A DNA stretch of 22,054 nt, from positions 1 to 22,054 of the forward strand of contig JAHLTZ010000147.1 of the NCBI GenBank assembly GCA_025786725.1, in the 5' to 3' direction. The translations under genes and the position numbers were made by a program. This document shows, in pieces, positions 8,474 to 19,741 of this stretch. The notes under the pieces were generated by a model. The model was not told the origin of the DNA. It did not search any database and worked only from the letters and a program-made list of their open reading frames with translations. This stretch comes from Syncephalis fuscata (Eukaryota; Zoopagomycota; Zoopagomycetes; Zoopagales; Piptocephalidaceae). Within the stretch, counting starts at the first letter, position 1. Each line of letters starts with the position of its first letter.

Positions 8474-9470
8474 CTAGTATCGACGTCCACCGCCTTCTTC
8501 GTTAGGAGGTGGGCCACGATGATAATCACCGCCAGGTGGTGGTCTGCGATAATCGCCACCGTTGCTCATGTGTGGCGGAGGACCGCGAAAATCACCACCA
8601 TGAGGTGGTGGTCCACGAAATTCACCACCAGGTGGCGGCCCACGGAATCCACCTCCCGGTCCACCTCTAAAATCTTCTCTAGGTGGACCGCGAAAGTCTC
8701 CTCTTCCTCCATGGTGATAAGGCCCATTATGGTGTGATGGCGGACCACCACCGCCGTAGCCACCACGACCCGGTGGCCCATCATTAAACTGGCCTGGTGG
8801 TCCACCGTGAGACATAAAAGGCCGTGGCGGATACGGACCAGGCCGTCCACGCCATCCACCTGGTGGTCCTCCGCCACGTCCACCTCTGTAGCCGCCACGA
8901 CTTGGTGGGCCAGGATCTACCATTGGCGGCATAGGTGGGAATGCACTAGCTGGTGCAAGTAACTCTAGAATAAAATAAAAATTAATTATTAATTAGTTAG
9001 TTAATTAATTAAAAATACACGTTATCTGGCATAGCAATCATTTTACCTGGAGGTGGCTCCATATTAACATCACGGAACGCTTTAACCAGTCTTTCAATAA
9101 CCGCTTGAGTTTTTTCAGGACTCAATTCTATATTTATTAATTATATCGCGTTAGTCTATTGTATATATTTACATAAATGTTTATTTATTCTTGATGCATT
9201 GTAATCGCCAATTTATTTTACTTTGCTTACTTAAATACAACAATCTTTATCTAGCAATCGTACTTACCTGCATAGTAGTTGCGTACATGCATAGCATGCT
9301 TCCAACCGGTATTGTGCGCTCTTCGCACCGATGCCGAGTCATGCGTCAAAAAGATGTCGCAATAATCTAAATAAATTATAAGTAGTATCATATTATTAGT
9401 GTTATTAGCCGATCTAGATCTTAGATGGATCGTATTGTTAGCCATACTTACCACAGTAGTATTTAGGCAT
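8474..9470 (-). CDS. SNRPC: U1 snRNP protein C (U1-C) with RGG/PPP-rich tail
   Basis: U1-C helps the U1 snRNP recognise 5' splice sites. Four minus-strand exons (9470-9452, 9366-9268, 9127-9047, 8964-8474) give about 229 residues. The N-terminus MPKYYCDYCD continues to [18 protein letters not shown], the U1-C zinc finger, with Cys6, Cys9, His24 and His30 all present. A short helical segment ([14 protein letters not shown]) follows, then a Pro-rich linker. Unlike the Pro/Met/Gly-rich tail usual for U1-C, the last exon encodes a Gly/Arg/Pro tail. It contains RGG boxes and at least six imperfect repeats of the type GG(D/E)(F/Y)RGPPP, ending GGGRRY. The gene is convergent with PIGK and divergent from the antizyme gene. 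Confidence 0.92.
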
Positions 9471-10438
9471 GGTGATTGCTTGCAACACCTACCATGAATC
9501 AAAAAGGTCGACGAGTAATCCCCACGCGAATATATTTAAGGAAAAGAAGAGGGAGAAGCGTAGCGTATCAATAGTGAAAAAAGACCGATTATAATGTGAA
9601 TACCCTTTGGCTCACACACACACGCATAAAGTATGCTCACCTACACTTCTATACACTGACAATAAAGTGTATTGGATCGAATTGAAATAGAACAATTCAA
9701 CTTGGTCGTTTATCTATAAAACCATACCTTTCCCCCCATCTTTTCTCGGCAACTTCTCTTCCTTTTCAACTTTTATTGGAATCATAGTCGTTTACAAGGC
9801 TCACATACGTGTTTACACACACGCCTTTTGATCAATCCATCTCGTTTACTACTAGTTTATCTGTTTGCGTAGACTAATTGATCGTTGATCGTTTATCTAC
9901 TGCCTACTGTATTCACTACTACTACCACCGCTCTTACAAGCATACACTGCTCCAAGCACACTACTTTTCTTCGTAAATAGTGTTGCGGGAATACCCCTGG
10001 TGAGTTTTATGATGCATCGTGTGTCTACAGGCATATACTTGGCTATACAAGCTGTGTTACCGCAGTACACTGATAGGCCTATTTGTATATGGTGTACTAA
10101 TCGGCTGTTTTCTTGACGTATATTCTATAGGGTCGTCCCGCAGTTAGTTACCAGCACACTGGCACAAGCTCTGGTTATTCTTTTATTCTCATCCTCTTCC
10201 TGCTGTAGTAAAGACAACAATTGTGTCTTAACTATCGAACTGTAAAGCGAGCAACTATCACTCGTCTTTGTCTTTATTACTGTGCTTTTATCCTTCTGAC
10301 CTTTTATTTTAAACCACTTTCTGCTATTTGCTGTGCCGTTTGATCAACAACACGATCATCTGCCCAGCTACTGTCTTGACTATACGTCCTTTTTCTTTTA
10401 CCATTTCTCGCGCTACCGCCGCCACCACCACCGCTAAA
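9471..10438. promoter_or_regulatory. SNRPC/antizyme divergent promoter and antizyme leader
   Basis: This 968-bp region lies between the start codons of SNRPC (-) and the antizyme gene (+). A possible antizyme 5' UTR intron runs from a GTGAGT donor at 10000 to an AG at 10130. After position 10131 there is no ATG before 10439, which makes 10439 the natural start if the leader is spliced this way. Exact transcription starts cannot be placed. Confidence 0.45.
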
Positions 10439-11153
10439 ATGTTTGCCACACCAACTGTATCTGCCGAGGCGAGCAATAATAATCATCCATTAAATAGTAG
10501 TATACCAATGCAGCAGCTCCCTGCCGGGCAATTTGGAGCTGCTGCACCTTTGATCGCCAGCCCGGTAGAGGCAGCTGAATTCTGCCTTGCTACTTGCTGC
10601 TTGCGTCGTGCTTCTAACAGCCGCAAGGAAAATTACGTTTATACGATCGGTAAAAAAGCCGGGTGGTATGTTTGACACCCCTTCGGCTAAAAATGACACA
10701 GGAGGACGAATAGGCGGCGTATGTACTGTTGGCGAGGACGAACGTAACTGCAGCGATTCTGCAGTATTGACGTCATCTCTGGCCAGCCATGTGTTCCCTG
10801 GCCGCTCGATTACTATTGACGCTATGTTGCAAATCAGTTCTACTGCACATACACAGCAGTCTACTGACAGCAATAACCATTGTAATTGGGAGGCATTCGT
10901 TGCCAATGAAGTGATGTTTGTATGCCCACCAGCATATGATATTTGGGCTGCCAACGAGTTCAGAGAAAGCGTTATTGCTCTTCTTGAACTGGCCGAAGGC
11001 ATTAACTGTGGCCAAGTAGTTATCTGTCTTAAGAAGGAACGTACCGACTCATCCGACATGATGCGCGCCTTTATGTATGCCGGTTTTGAGCTTGTCTATC
11101 CCAACGTGTTCCAGCATGACTCGTCCTTCGTTCTACTTGGTTCTGAAGTGTAA
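10439..11153 (+). CDS. Ornithine decarboxylase antizyme, +1 frameshift gene
   Basis: Antizyme binds ornithine decarboxylase, sends it to the proteasome and blocks polyamine uptake. Polyamines raise its own synthesis by promoting a +1 ribosomal frameshift. ORF1 runs 10439-10672 (78 codons) and stops at TGA 10673-10675. Skipping T10673 continues in ORF2 from GAC 10674 to TAA 11153, for about 237 residues in all. ORF2 has the antizyme fold signature: NWEAFVANEVMFVCPP, then FRESVIALLELAE, then CGQVVICLKKERTD, then RAFMYAGFELVYPNVF. No ATG could start ORF2 at its beginning. The codon before the stop is GTT, unlike the more usual TCC. No intron is needed in the coding part. ORF1 from MFATPTVSAEASNN is Ala/Ser/Asn-rich and not recognisable alone, as is normal for antizymes. 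Confidence 0.88.
10661..10686 (+). promoter_or_regulatory. Antizyme +1 recoding site (GUU UGA C)
   Basis: The shift occurs at GTT TGA C (10670-10676), where the ORF1 stop codon overlaps the ORF2 codon GAC. GGGTG (10661-10665) can pair with CACCC (10676-10680), placing the shift site in the loop of a small stem; GCC (10658-10660) and GGC (10684-10686) could extend it. Whether this helps or is chance is unknown, since known stimulators lie 3' of the stop. Confidence 0.6.
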
Positions 11154-11806
11154 CGTGACTATTCACCAGTAATACACTCGTCCCGTCTATTCTTATCCCT
11201 TTAGTCGTTTACCATTCGCTACTATTACTACTACTGAATTTGGATGTTATACAACATTATCTATTGATATCATTAATCGATATTAATATCGAATTAATGG
11301 TTGTTATGGATAACATGCGCGCGTGTGTGTATGTGTGTGGCTGCGATGATTTATCATTGTATCCATAGTGTTGTGCATCTGTTTTCTTTTACTATCGCTA
11401 TTAGTCCGTATTTCAATAAAATCGCCGTAAATAAAATAATGATGTGTTTATTAATTACTGATTACAATATGCAGACTCAATACTAACAACAATTAACCAA
11501 TGAAATAAAGATCTGAGTGTAATAAGCAGCCAATCGATTCTTTCCAGCACACACACACACAATGTACAGATAGCACAGTAGCTGTATTGATACGTCTTAC
11601 GCCTCTTCTCGTTTGTTATTGACACGTCTATTATTTTGTGGCTTAAAGCTGACGGTGTATCCGCTCATCCTGCATCGTTTCATTTGATTGTTGCTATTTT
11701 TATTGTCATTTATAAGCAGCGGTGCAGCTAGAGCGAGTATTCAACAGAGTATTTGGCGTTATCGTGGAATTCACTCTAGATTCTTGTTTGCTACTAATCG
11801 CCAACT
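11154..11806. other. Antizyme 3' UTR and SEC24 promoter/leader
   Basis: This 653-bp gap lies between two plus-strand genes. AATAAA at 11415-11420, followed by further A-rich signals, probably ends the antizyme transcript. Simple GT and CA runs occur at about 11322-11340 and 11549-11560. The remainder presumably contains the SEC24 promoter and leader. Small open frames here lack any protein feature. Confidence 0.45.
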
Positions 11807-14800
11807 ATGATGCAGCCTAGTCATTCAAATAATAACGGTGGTCCACCACCATTGCAGCCACCTCAACAACAGCAGCAGCAGCAGCAACAACAACAACAGC
11901 CACCACCACCTAATAATCCATATCAACAGCCTTACAGTCAGCCATATGGTGGCCAATCTGGACCTCATGGACAAGGTCCACCACCACCACAACAGCCTAT
12001 CTATGGACAGCCACCACCACCACCACCGCATATGCAACAACCTTACGGTGGACCTGGTGGACCTCCAGCGCATCCTCATCCGCCACCGCATGCAGGCCCA
12101 CCTAATAGCGGTCCGCGTAACTATCCAATGCCACCACCACAGCATCCAGCAGGCCCGCCTGGTCCACCACAAATGCCTCTAAGTAATGGCCAGCCATACC
12201 AAAGTCCACCACAAAACCATGCTCCACCACAGCAGCCGATACAAGGATTGGCACAACAGATGGCAGGTATGCATATAGGTCAAGCAGCAACACCACCACC
12301 ACCGGGACCACCAGGAGTAGCACCAGTATACAACAATCATAGTCCTATGAATAGTCAGCCAGGACAGCCTATTAGTCCAGTTTCTGCTAGCATACCAGCT
12401 ACATCGCCGGTAGATGCAGCAGCACAACAACAAGCTGGTAAACGTCGACCTCAACGTGTATATAACTTTGGCTCCGATGGGCGACCAGCGGCGCCAAATG
12501 CACAGCAGCCATCTACAAGTGGCATACAGCCACCACAACCAGGACAAATGCCCATGGGTATACCGCCTACTGCACCAATGGGTCAGCCACCACAGCCTGG
12601 TATGGCAAATCCACAGCGTTTTCAATCGCAGCCTGGATGGCCAGCTCCTATGGCCGGTATACCAACTGGGCCACCGGGTAGTAATCCAAATGCTGCACGA
12701 CCACGCATAGATCCAAATCAAATACCATCGCCAATTAAGGCACAAATTGATGACCAGGTCGCGTATGCAACTACACCATACGGTACAAGTGGTCGCAATG
12801 GCAATCCTCCATTGCCCAGCACGGATTTTGTCGCTATCGATGAAGGCAACTGTAATCCTAAGTTTATGCGAGTTACCGTGGCCAGTATACCGGCCACAGA
12901 GGAACTGGCCAATAACTCTCATTTGCCATTGGCACTAGTTCTGCAGCCATTGGCAAAATTACGTGCTGAAGAGGTAATAGTAACACTAAATTTATTTATT
13001 TATTATTAATAGTCAAGTCTATTTATCTAGGCACCCATTCCTTTGGTTGATTTGGGAGAAGAAGGTCCAATACGCTGTACACGCTGTAAAGGCTATATTA
13101 ATCCATTCTGTACATTTACCGATGGTGGACGTCGTTTTATATGCAGCCTGTGTCAATTTGCCTCGGACGTGCCCAATTCTTATTTCTGTAATCTTGACAT
13201 GGCCGGTCGTCGTATGGACCTGGAAATGCGTCCTGAATTGATGTATGGCACGTGCGAGTATATTCCTACTCAGGTAATTAAGCCAAATATCTATTATTAG
13301 TCGCAATATTTACATTTATGGCAGGAATACTATAATCGCCCCGCTCAACCAGCCTCATTTCTTTTTGCAATCGATGTGTCGTGGAATGCTGTGCAAAGCG
13401 GTATGCTTACCCAATGCGTGCTTGCCATTAAAGAAGCGCTATATGGCCCGGGTGCATCTAGCTGGTTAACATCGGGTGTACGTGTTGGTATTATGACATT
13501 TGATCGCAATGTCAACTTCTACAATCTATCAGTAAGTGTATAACTTATTAACTTATATTTTGCTAATAAGCAATACTAGGCCGAGTTGGAACAGGCTCAA
13601 ATGCTTGTTGTGTCAGATATCGATGATGTATTCACTCCGATTAAAGATGGTCTACTAGTAGATCCTATAGCATCAAAGATGGTGATTGAATCATTATTGG
13701 ATGCACTGCCAACTATGTTCCAATCAAACAGGACTGCTGATCCTGTATTGGGCGCAGCACTTCAAGCAGCACACCAAGCAATGCAATCAAATGGCGGTCG
13801 CCTTATTGTATTTCAAACAATGCTGCCCATTCGAGGACCGGGTACAATTCATAGCCGTGATGAAAACAAGCTAATTAATACCGATAAAGAGTCGCAGCTA
13901 TTTGCACCACAAGATGCATTCTACAAAACCGTAGCTGAACAATTGGTCGATGCTGGTGTCTGTGCCGATCTTTTCCTTTTCCCGAATGCACCAGTCGATC
14001 TTGCTACAATTGGTAAGTAATGAACTAGTAGTAGCTATGGTACTTGTCTAATACACTAGACATATAGGTGTTATATCGGGTATTACAGGCGGTGACACGC
14101 TTTTCTATCCTAATTTCTCGGCACCCAAAGATGGCCATCGGTTTCAGGAGGATTTGAAGCGTTTGTTGCAGCGTGAATTTGGATTTGAAGGTGTTATGCG
14201 CATTCGTTGCTCTGACGGTAAGTTATTATATACACTATTAATCATTAAACTGATTATATGCCTTTTTATTTTATTAAATGATAATAGGCCTACGTGTAGC
14301 CGAACACTTTGGTAATTTCCACATGAGAAATGCTACCGATGTTGAATTGGCTGGTATTGATTCGGAAAAGACCTTTGCCGTACAGCTTGGTCATAATGCA
14401 GCCTTGGACGAGAAATTAAATGTTGTCTTCCAGTGTGCATTGCTTTATACTCGAGCAGATGGTCAGCGTCGTATTCGTGTTCATAGTATGAGTGTGCCAT
14501 GTACATCAGTTATGGGCAATATGTTCCGCCATGCTGACATGGACACTTGTGTTAACTATCTATTAAAGGCCGGTAAGTAATAGAGATATTAAATTAATAG
14601 AACTAATTATATTAATTAATTTACGATAACGCTACTATTGTTGAATGTTATTTTATTAGCTATGGCAGAAGCACTTACAGTGCCACTAAAGAATGTACGC
14701 GACCAATTGACTGAAAAATGTGTTTATGTATTGGCCGCCTATCGCAAACACTGTGCTACACCATCGTCACCGGGTCAGGTAATTATTTCGACTCTGATTA

Positions 14801-15773
14801 CAATAATTACAATAATAACTAACTAATGGTTTGTTCGTATAGTTAATTCTACCTGAATCATTCAAACTATTTCCATTGATTACAGTAGCCATGCTAAAAA
14901 CAATGGCCTTACGTACTTGTCAAGCGTTTACAACTGATGCACGTATTTATACAATGCGTCTACTACGATCCATGTCAGTATCAACTTCTGTTGTTTATCT
15001 TTATCCAGCAATTTATGTACTCCACGATATACGTTCTGAAGTTGGTGTACCAGATGTACACGGACGTGTTCAATTGCCAGATATGATACGCGCCTCCTAT
15101 GAACGTCTTGAACCGAATGGCATCTATCTACTAGGTCAGTAGTATAAACATGGCATAAAGAGGACAAGCTTATACAAAAATTAACAATAGAAAACTCTCA
15201 AGTTATGGTATTATGGATTGGTCGACAAGTACCGGCTGATTTATTAAAACAATACTTTGGCGTCGATTCTATTGAAGCCATCGATTCTTCCTCAGTAAGT
15301 TAATTAAGATATGATTAAATTATAGCTAACACACACACACATATATATATATTATCATTTATAGGCAACTCTACCCCAAGTTGACTCGCCACTTTCACAC
15401 AAGCTACACGCCATTGCCACCTATTTACAATCACGCCGTGCACGTCATCTTGCACTACGTATCGTACGGCAACAACTTGATCAAACGGAAGCTGAGTTTG
15501 CCTCGTTACTTGTAGAGGATAAGAATAATGACAATATGTCCTATGTCGACTACCTCTGCTATGTTCATCGTCAAATTCAGACCGAGGTGAGCGGTACCTA
15601 ATGTGTGTATTCCTCTTGTTTCTTTTCCATCTCTTCTTCGTTCCTTCTACTACAACATGCGCACACCTTACCATCCATTGGCTGACCATACCAATTGCGG
15701 TATTGATTAGGCTAAACCACAAGCGGATGTAGCTCCCTCAACACATATCACACCTCGGTGGCATTATTATTAA
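11807..15773 (+). CDS. COPII coat protein SEC24 (SEC24C/D type)
   Basis: SEC24 is the cargo-binding subunit of the COPII coat, which with SEC23 forms ER export vesicles. Eleven exons: 11807-12973, 13031-13273, 13325-13531, 13580-14012, 14068-14217, 14288-14572, 14660-14778, 14843-15134, 15191-15294, 15365-15586 and 15711-15773. Phases all match, giving about 1094 residues. Exon 1 is a Pro/Gln/Gly-rich N-terminus with a 12-Gln run. Exon 2 begins the zinc ribbon (RCTRC and ICSLC, Cys 405/408/427/430), then PELMYGTCEY. The trunk begins at SFLFAIDVSWNAV and includes GGRLIVFQTMLPIRGPG. The beta-sandwich, helical (CQAFTTDARIYTMRLLRSM) and gelsolin-like (VMVLWIGRQVP) domains follow, then SYVDYLCYVHRQIQ. 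PFCTFTDGGRRFIC and the long Pro-rich N-terminus suit the C/D class. The last intron is 124 nt, about twice the others. Confidence 0.95.
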
Positions 15774-15805
15774 TCTGTGGGTCAATTAGGAATGAAAGAA
15801 ATATT

Positions 15806-15816
15806 AATAAAATAAA
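15806..15816 (+). terminator. SEC24 polyadenylation signal
   Basis: Two overlapping AATAAA hexamers lie at 15806-15811 and 15811-15816, about 33 bp after the SEC24 stop. The convergent nicastrin gene ends at 15945, so the two 3' UTRs share a 171-bp gap and may overlap. Confidence 0.6.
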
Positions 15817-15944
15817 TTGAATTGGCTTTTAACACTGCATTTATTCGTATGGTTGGTTAATGACACGACATAAGTGAGAGAGATATATATATGCTTGCAT
15901 CTATAAATATCGATAGATCCAATGACATAATTGTTCAAATGGTT

Positions 15945-18622
15945 CTAGGCCACTTTCAGCTTTTTGCCAACAAATCGTCGACCAAGGAAAGTGACACCAA
16001 TGGCGACAAGTGTGCATATAATGCCAACGACCAATTCGACAATCTGTGAGGTGTTTGATGTTCTTTTGAAAATACGAAGACTTGTAGGATCCCAACTATT
16101 AAATACAGCGATTAGTATTATGTATTGAAGAATAGAACAAATAAAAAAGCTACTACGAATGATACCTACCTACTCTCAACCCAAGTGGGCTTTGAAGCAT
16201 CGACTACTTTAAATTTGCCAACATGGCTGTCGAATTCAAGGCCGGTACCATAAGCCTCGTGAAGATTTGTATAGCTTGTGACACATTGATTATGTATGCA
16301 TAGTTGCGTATCCTAGTAAAGTATTCACCAAGTTTCAGTTATTAGACCAAACACTGCTTTTTAGAGTGCTATTCCTTTTATTTACCTTACAATCCTTACT
16401 AGCTTTACAGTCGCCGCCTCGCAGGGTGGACGTCAAGTTAGCCATATAAAGGCGTAAGAACTGGGTAGTAAGATCGGCTTTGCCCATTTGTAGCACGGTA
16501 TGGCGATTAATAGCAAAGACCGGCGCGGTGACTAATCAATATTATTGTCATACTAATGAGTAAGCACCTATTATAGTCGATACTGTTAACTTACATTGGA
16601 AAAAGTCTGAAATAAGCGGGCAAGAGAATTTGTTTATGAAACAATCAAATAGACTATTTATCTAATAATAATAGCAATAATATTAATATTATATATTATA
16701 TATATATCATATAATGCAACTACTTACCAAATCACAGTTGATTGATAGTTCTTTGGGCACAGCAATATTATTATTACCGTTTGCCAGTTGATATAAGCCG
16801 TTGGCAGTGACACGAGCAATATCACAAACCGAACGACCTACGTTTTCATTAAAGCTGTTATCAAAATCACTATTATAGAAGCTATTAAGAAATACATTAA
16901 TTAATAAAGACCGAGTGAAGCTTATTAGTAAACTTAAGACTTACGGACTAAATTCAGTATCAAAATCAGAAATTACGATAGCTGGTATTTTGCGCGATTG
17001 AAGAAATGATTGGGCACTTGTAGGCGGTAGTCGACCATTGGGATTAGTCGTCTTAACAACTGTAGGTGGCTGCTGTGCTGTCGTAAATAGTTTAACCAGA
17101 TCTGCATTACCGCTTGACTGGTCATCAGTATGTACGAAAAATCGGCTTTTCTCCTTTGTATTACTATGACCGATTTGATTTAGTTCTACTACGGCTTGAA
17201 TACGATCAATAGAAATCTCTGTAAAGGCGGTGCTTTGTCGGCAAGGACTGGCACAATCTGCTTTAATAAGAGGACAATGGCCAACATCGCTTAAAGATGT
17301 GGAAGAGCACTCGAACTTGGTGCTAATATCCTTTACAAATCGTTGCGATCCAGCAAAGCCCCAACTTTCTCCGTTAAATAAAGTAAATAAAATATTATTG
17401 GTAAAGGTTGCATTAGGTAACTAAATATTAACAAGAGTTAATTATGGTCACTTTTCTATTCTATTTCATTAAACACTGCTACTTACTCGACTGAAGGCTT
17501 CTGCAACAGCTAATACTCCGACTAAGCCAGACAAATTGTTTTCAATATCGTCACCGCTTAGTTCGTTGAAAAACGACCGCCCATTTGTGGCGGCTGCCAA
17601 TACTACCGTGTTTTTCTTAGCAAACTCATCTCGAGCTGTAAAAGACGAGTAGACAGAGTAGCCACCAATAGGTGAACACCAATCACGGCTCAAGCATTTT
17701 TCAGCAGCACCAGCCGACCACATAAACGAACTTAATTCGACCGCGTACAGTGGATAGTATTTGTACTCGCCGTCTAAATTATGTCTAATGGCCTACAAAT
17801 GTCATTACCAAAATCAGTATTTGTTCTATATTATCGTCTATGCTATTTTACCTTATTTAATTCTTTTATGGTATCTTTCTTCGATGGAGGAATAACAAAT
17901 ATGGGAAAGTTGTAACTTTCTCTATATAATGACGTGCCCTAATAATAAATCAATTATTATGATATAAACTAGTTGTTCAATCGGTATTACCGCTGGATTC
18001 CAGTTTGGTAGTGGATTTGTACCGTTTAAAATAGAATACTCGCAGTTGGGACAAGTGTCATCTGCTGAGAAACTGGACGGCAGTTTACCGTCACTGATTA
18101 CAAGTATGGAGGCCAATTTACCACTATTCTTCAGTTTATTTATATTATCTCTAGTCATCCATTGTATTAGAAAATACTGAATGGTGACAATTAATTAATT
18201 TACACTCACTTTGTCATCAAAATCATTGACATTACAATTGTAAATTTGTCATCGGGCGCATCAGTTTGAAATTGATCCAATTGTTCTTGGCTATTTATGC
18301 CATAGAGAACACCAGTATCACCATAGCGTGATGCTATATTATTATTATTATTACTGTTATTAGTTTATATTTATATCCATGCTAGCTATTCTCTTACAAG
18401 TGCATCCAATGCTACCCTGAGCTGTAAGTAGACGAGAGCAAGGTTGACTATCCAGTGATGTGTAGATAATGCTGTCGAGAGTGCTCACTTCGCTACGTAC
18501 TACAATAGTGTAAGCGAGATGACACAATACTACAAGCTAAACATTAACTACTTACCGACTGCTAGCGGCAATCCTAGTAATAGCGACCACTTTATTATAT
18601 GGCGCCAACCTAAGCCAAGCAT
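15945..18622 (-). CDS. NCSTN: Nicastrin, gamma-secretase subunit
   Basis: Nicastrin is the large type I glycoprotein of the gamma-secretase complex, which gates substrate entry to presenilin. Twelve minus-strand exons: 18622-18556, 18499-18398, 18333-18210, 18150-17991, 17938-17852, 17792-17487, 17420-16945, 16881-16728, 16661-16595, 16531-16386, 16312-16170 and 16095-15945. All phases match, giving about 660 residues against roughly 700 in vertebrates. Features are a signal peptide (IIKWSLLLGLPLAV), CSRLLTAQGSIGC, GDTGVLYG (residues 61-68), SYNFPIF, the pseudo-peptidase core NTVVLAAATNGRSFF (about 241-255), GESWGFAGSQRF (299-310, where the vertebrate DYIGS motif lies), PTWVESSW before the membrane, and one C-terminal helix (IVELVVGIICTLVAIGVTFL) with a short basic tail. 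Exons are 67-476 nt. The gene is convergent with SEC24. Confidence 0.93.
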
Positions 18623-18947
18623 TTTGTTATATACTATTATTCTGTCGTTGCCACTGTTATTGTTAATGTTGTTGTTGTTGTTATTACTACTACAAGTATA
18701 TTAAACGAATAATTCACACCTAGATGAACAAATATATAACCAAGAATAGGTTCAAAAACAACAAAGTGTGTGTGTGTGTTGTAATGACGAGTGGATAGTG
18801 GTGTGGCAAGAAAGAAAGTCAAATAGGCGGAGAAGGAAAGAAGCAAGTGGCTGTCGTGCATGATGGCATGTGGCAGCAACCAGTATCATATACACTCAGA
18901 CAAGGGACATGCAATTTATTGGTTATGGTACTAACAATGGCATTGAA
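18623..18947. promoter_or_regulatory. Nicastrin promoter and MTIF3 3' UTR region
   Basis: This 325-bp gap lies between two minus-strand genes. It should hold the nicastrin promoter and leader and the MTIF3 3' end. A (GT)7 dinucleotide run lies at about 18766-18779, and a TTG/TTA-rich run at 18655-18690 lies just upstream of the nicastrin start on its strand. No coding exon is seen. Confidence 0.4.
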
Positions 18948-19741
18948 TTAATTATTCGTCGATGTTTTTTGCACTTGTCGTTTAGCGGTAGATTTGGCAA
19001 GGATGCCCTGTAGCATTGTATGGGTCGTGTTAGGATCCTGTACAATATTCTGCGCAACTGATGTCACATCACGCAACTGCTGTATCATATGGGTTAATAC
19101 GGCTGTTCGTTTCTTAACAAGTTCACCGCGCGATTGGCGTTGTTCGTTGCCACCAGGTCGTGTCTCGACTGAGAGCGTAACTCGATAGCCTTTGCTAAGC
19201 ATTTGGCGGGCCTTCTTCAGCTTGTGCTCCATGTCGTGCGGTTGCACATTATCGCCAACAATCAATTGTTTTGAGACCCGTGTTGAAGCGAGTGCCCGTT
19301 TCCGCTCCTTCATCAAACGCTGCTTTTCGTATCGCTCTTTCTTTGATAGATACGGCACACAGGTGGATTGGCTGTTGAATCAACCTCCAAGATAAAGTAC
19401 TGTTCGCGATCAAGCGTATGTAGCACGTCGCGCGTCTTCCAAGGCCCCCCTGGTTTTAGTTCACCATTCTCTTCAACTACTTCAATAAATGGCGCGGTAA
19501 TCTCTTCGTCACGCGGTGGTCGCTCCGGTGCCGGCGCTGTTGGTGCTGTTTTTTTGGCTGTCGTCATTGTATTGGTAACAGTGGTGCGTGCAATAAAGCT
19601 TAGCGATAAATTGCCACGTTGTAAAAATTGCGCGTTATTACAACGCTGTAAACAGCATTGTTTGCGGAATCCAGGCAAGCTACGTACGATTACACCAGTC
19701 TGTAGCTGTTTTGCAGCTGCTCTCCATAATATTGACGCCAT
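18948..19741 (-). CDS. MTIF3: Mitochondrial translation initiation factor IF-3, frame break
   Basis: Mitochondrial IF-3 binds the small mitoribosomal subunit and supports start-codon selection. The N-terminal frame runs from ATG 19741 to a stop at 19313. It holds a basic, Ser-poor leader (MASILWRAAAKQLQTG, LPGFRKQ) that looks like mitochondrial targeting, then the IF3 N-domain (DREQYFILEVDSTANPPVCR, where the PPVCR motif is highly diagnostic). The C-terminal frame, 19358-18948, continues as SKKERYEKQRLMKERKR and then KQLIVGDNVQPHDMEHKLKKA, QMLSKGYRVTLSVE: the IF3 linker and C-domain. The two frames overlap by 46 nt and the second sits at -1 relative to the first. No plausible intron bridges them; the only GT-AG option is a 20-nt one that would remove VCR. 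A one-base indel just after PPVCR would restore a full-length IF3. The gene has no other intron. Confidence 0.82.

Noticed and set aside
8519-8898. Other open frames across the U1-C tail
   Set aside because: They are shadows of the Gly/Pro-rich coding repeats in U1-C, with no independent features.
10000-10130. Possible short coding exon upstream of antizyme
   Set aside because: GTGAGT and TATAG boundaries fit a 5' UTR intron better, and no family residues are encoded.
10490-11059. 189-codon minus-strand open frame
   Set aside because: It lies antisense to the antizyme gene, whose plus-strand frames have clear family motifs.
12179-12922. 247-codon minus-strand open frame rich in Trp, Cys and Arg
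   Set aside because: It is the antisense of the Pro/Gln-rich first exon of SEC24; low-complexity CCA/CAG codons leave the opposite strand without stops.
15315-15722. 135-codon minus-strand open frame
   Set aside because: It is antisense to SEC24 exon 10 and the last intron; the plus-strand exons have matched phases and SEC24 motifs.
19313-19358. Programmed -1 frameshift in MTIF3
   Set aside because: No canonical slippery heptamer is present in the overlap, and IF-3 is not known for recoding at this point; a one-base indel is simpler.
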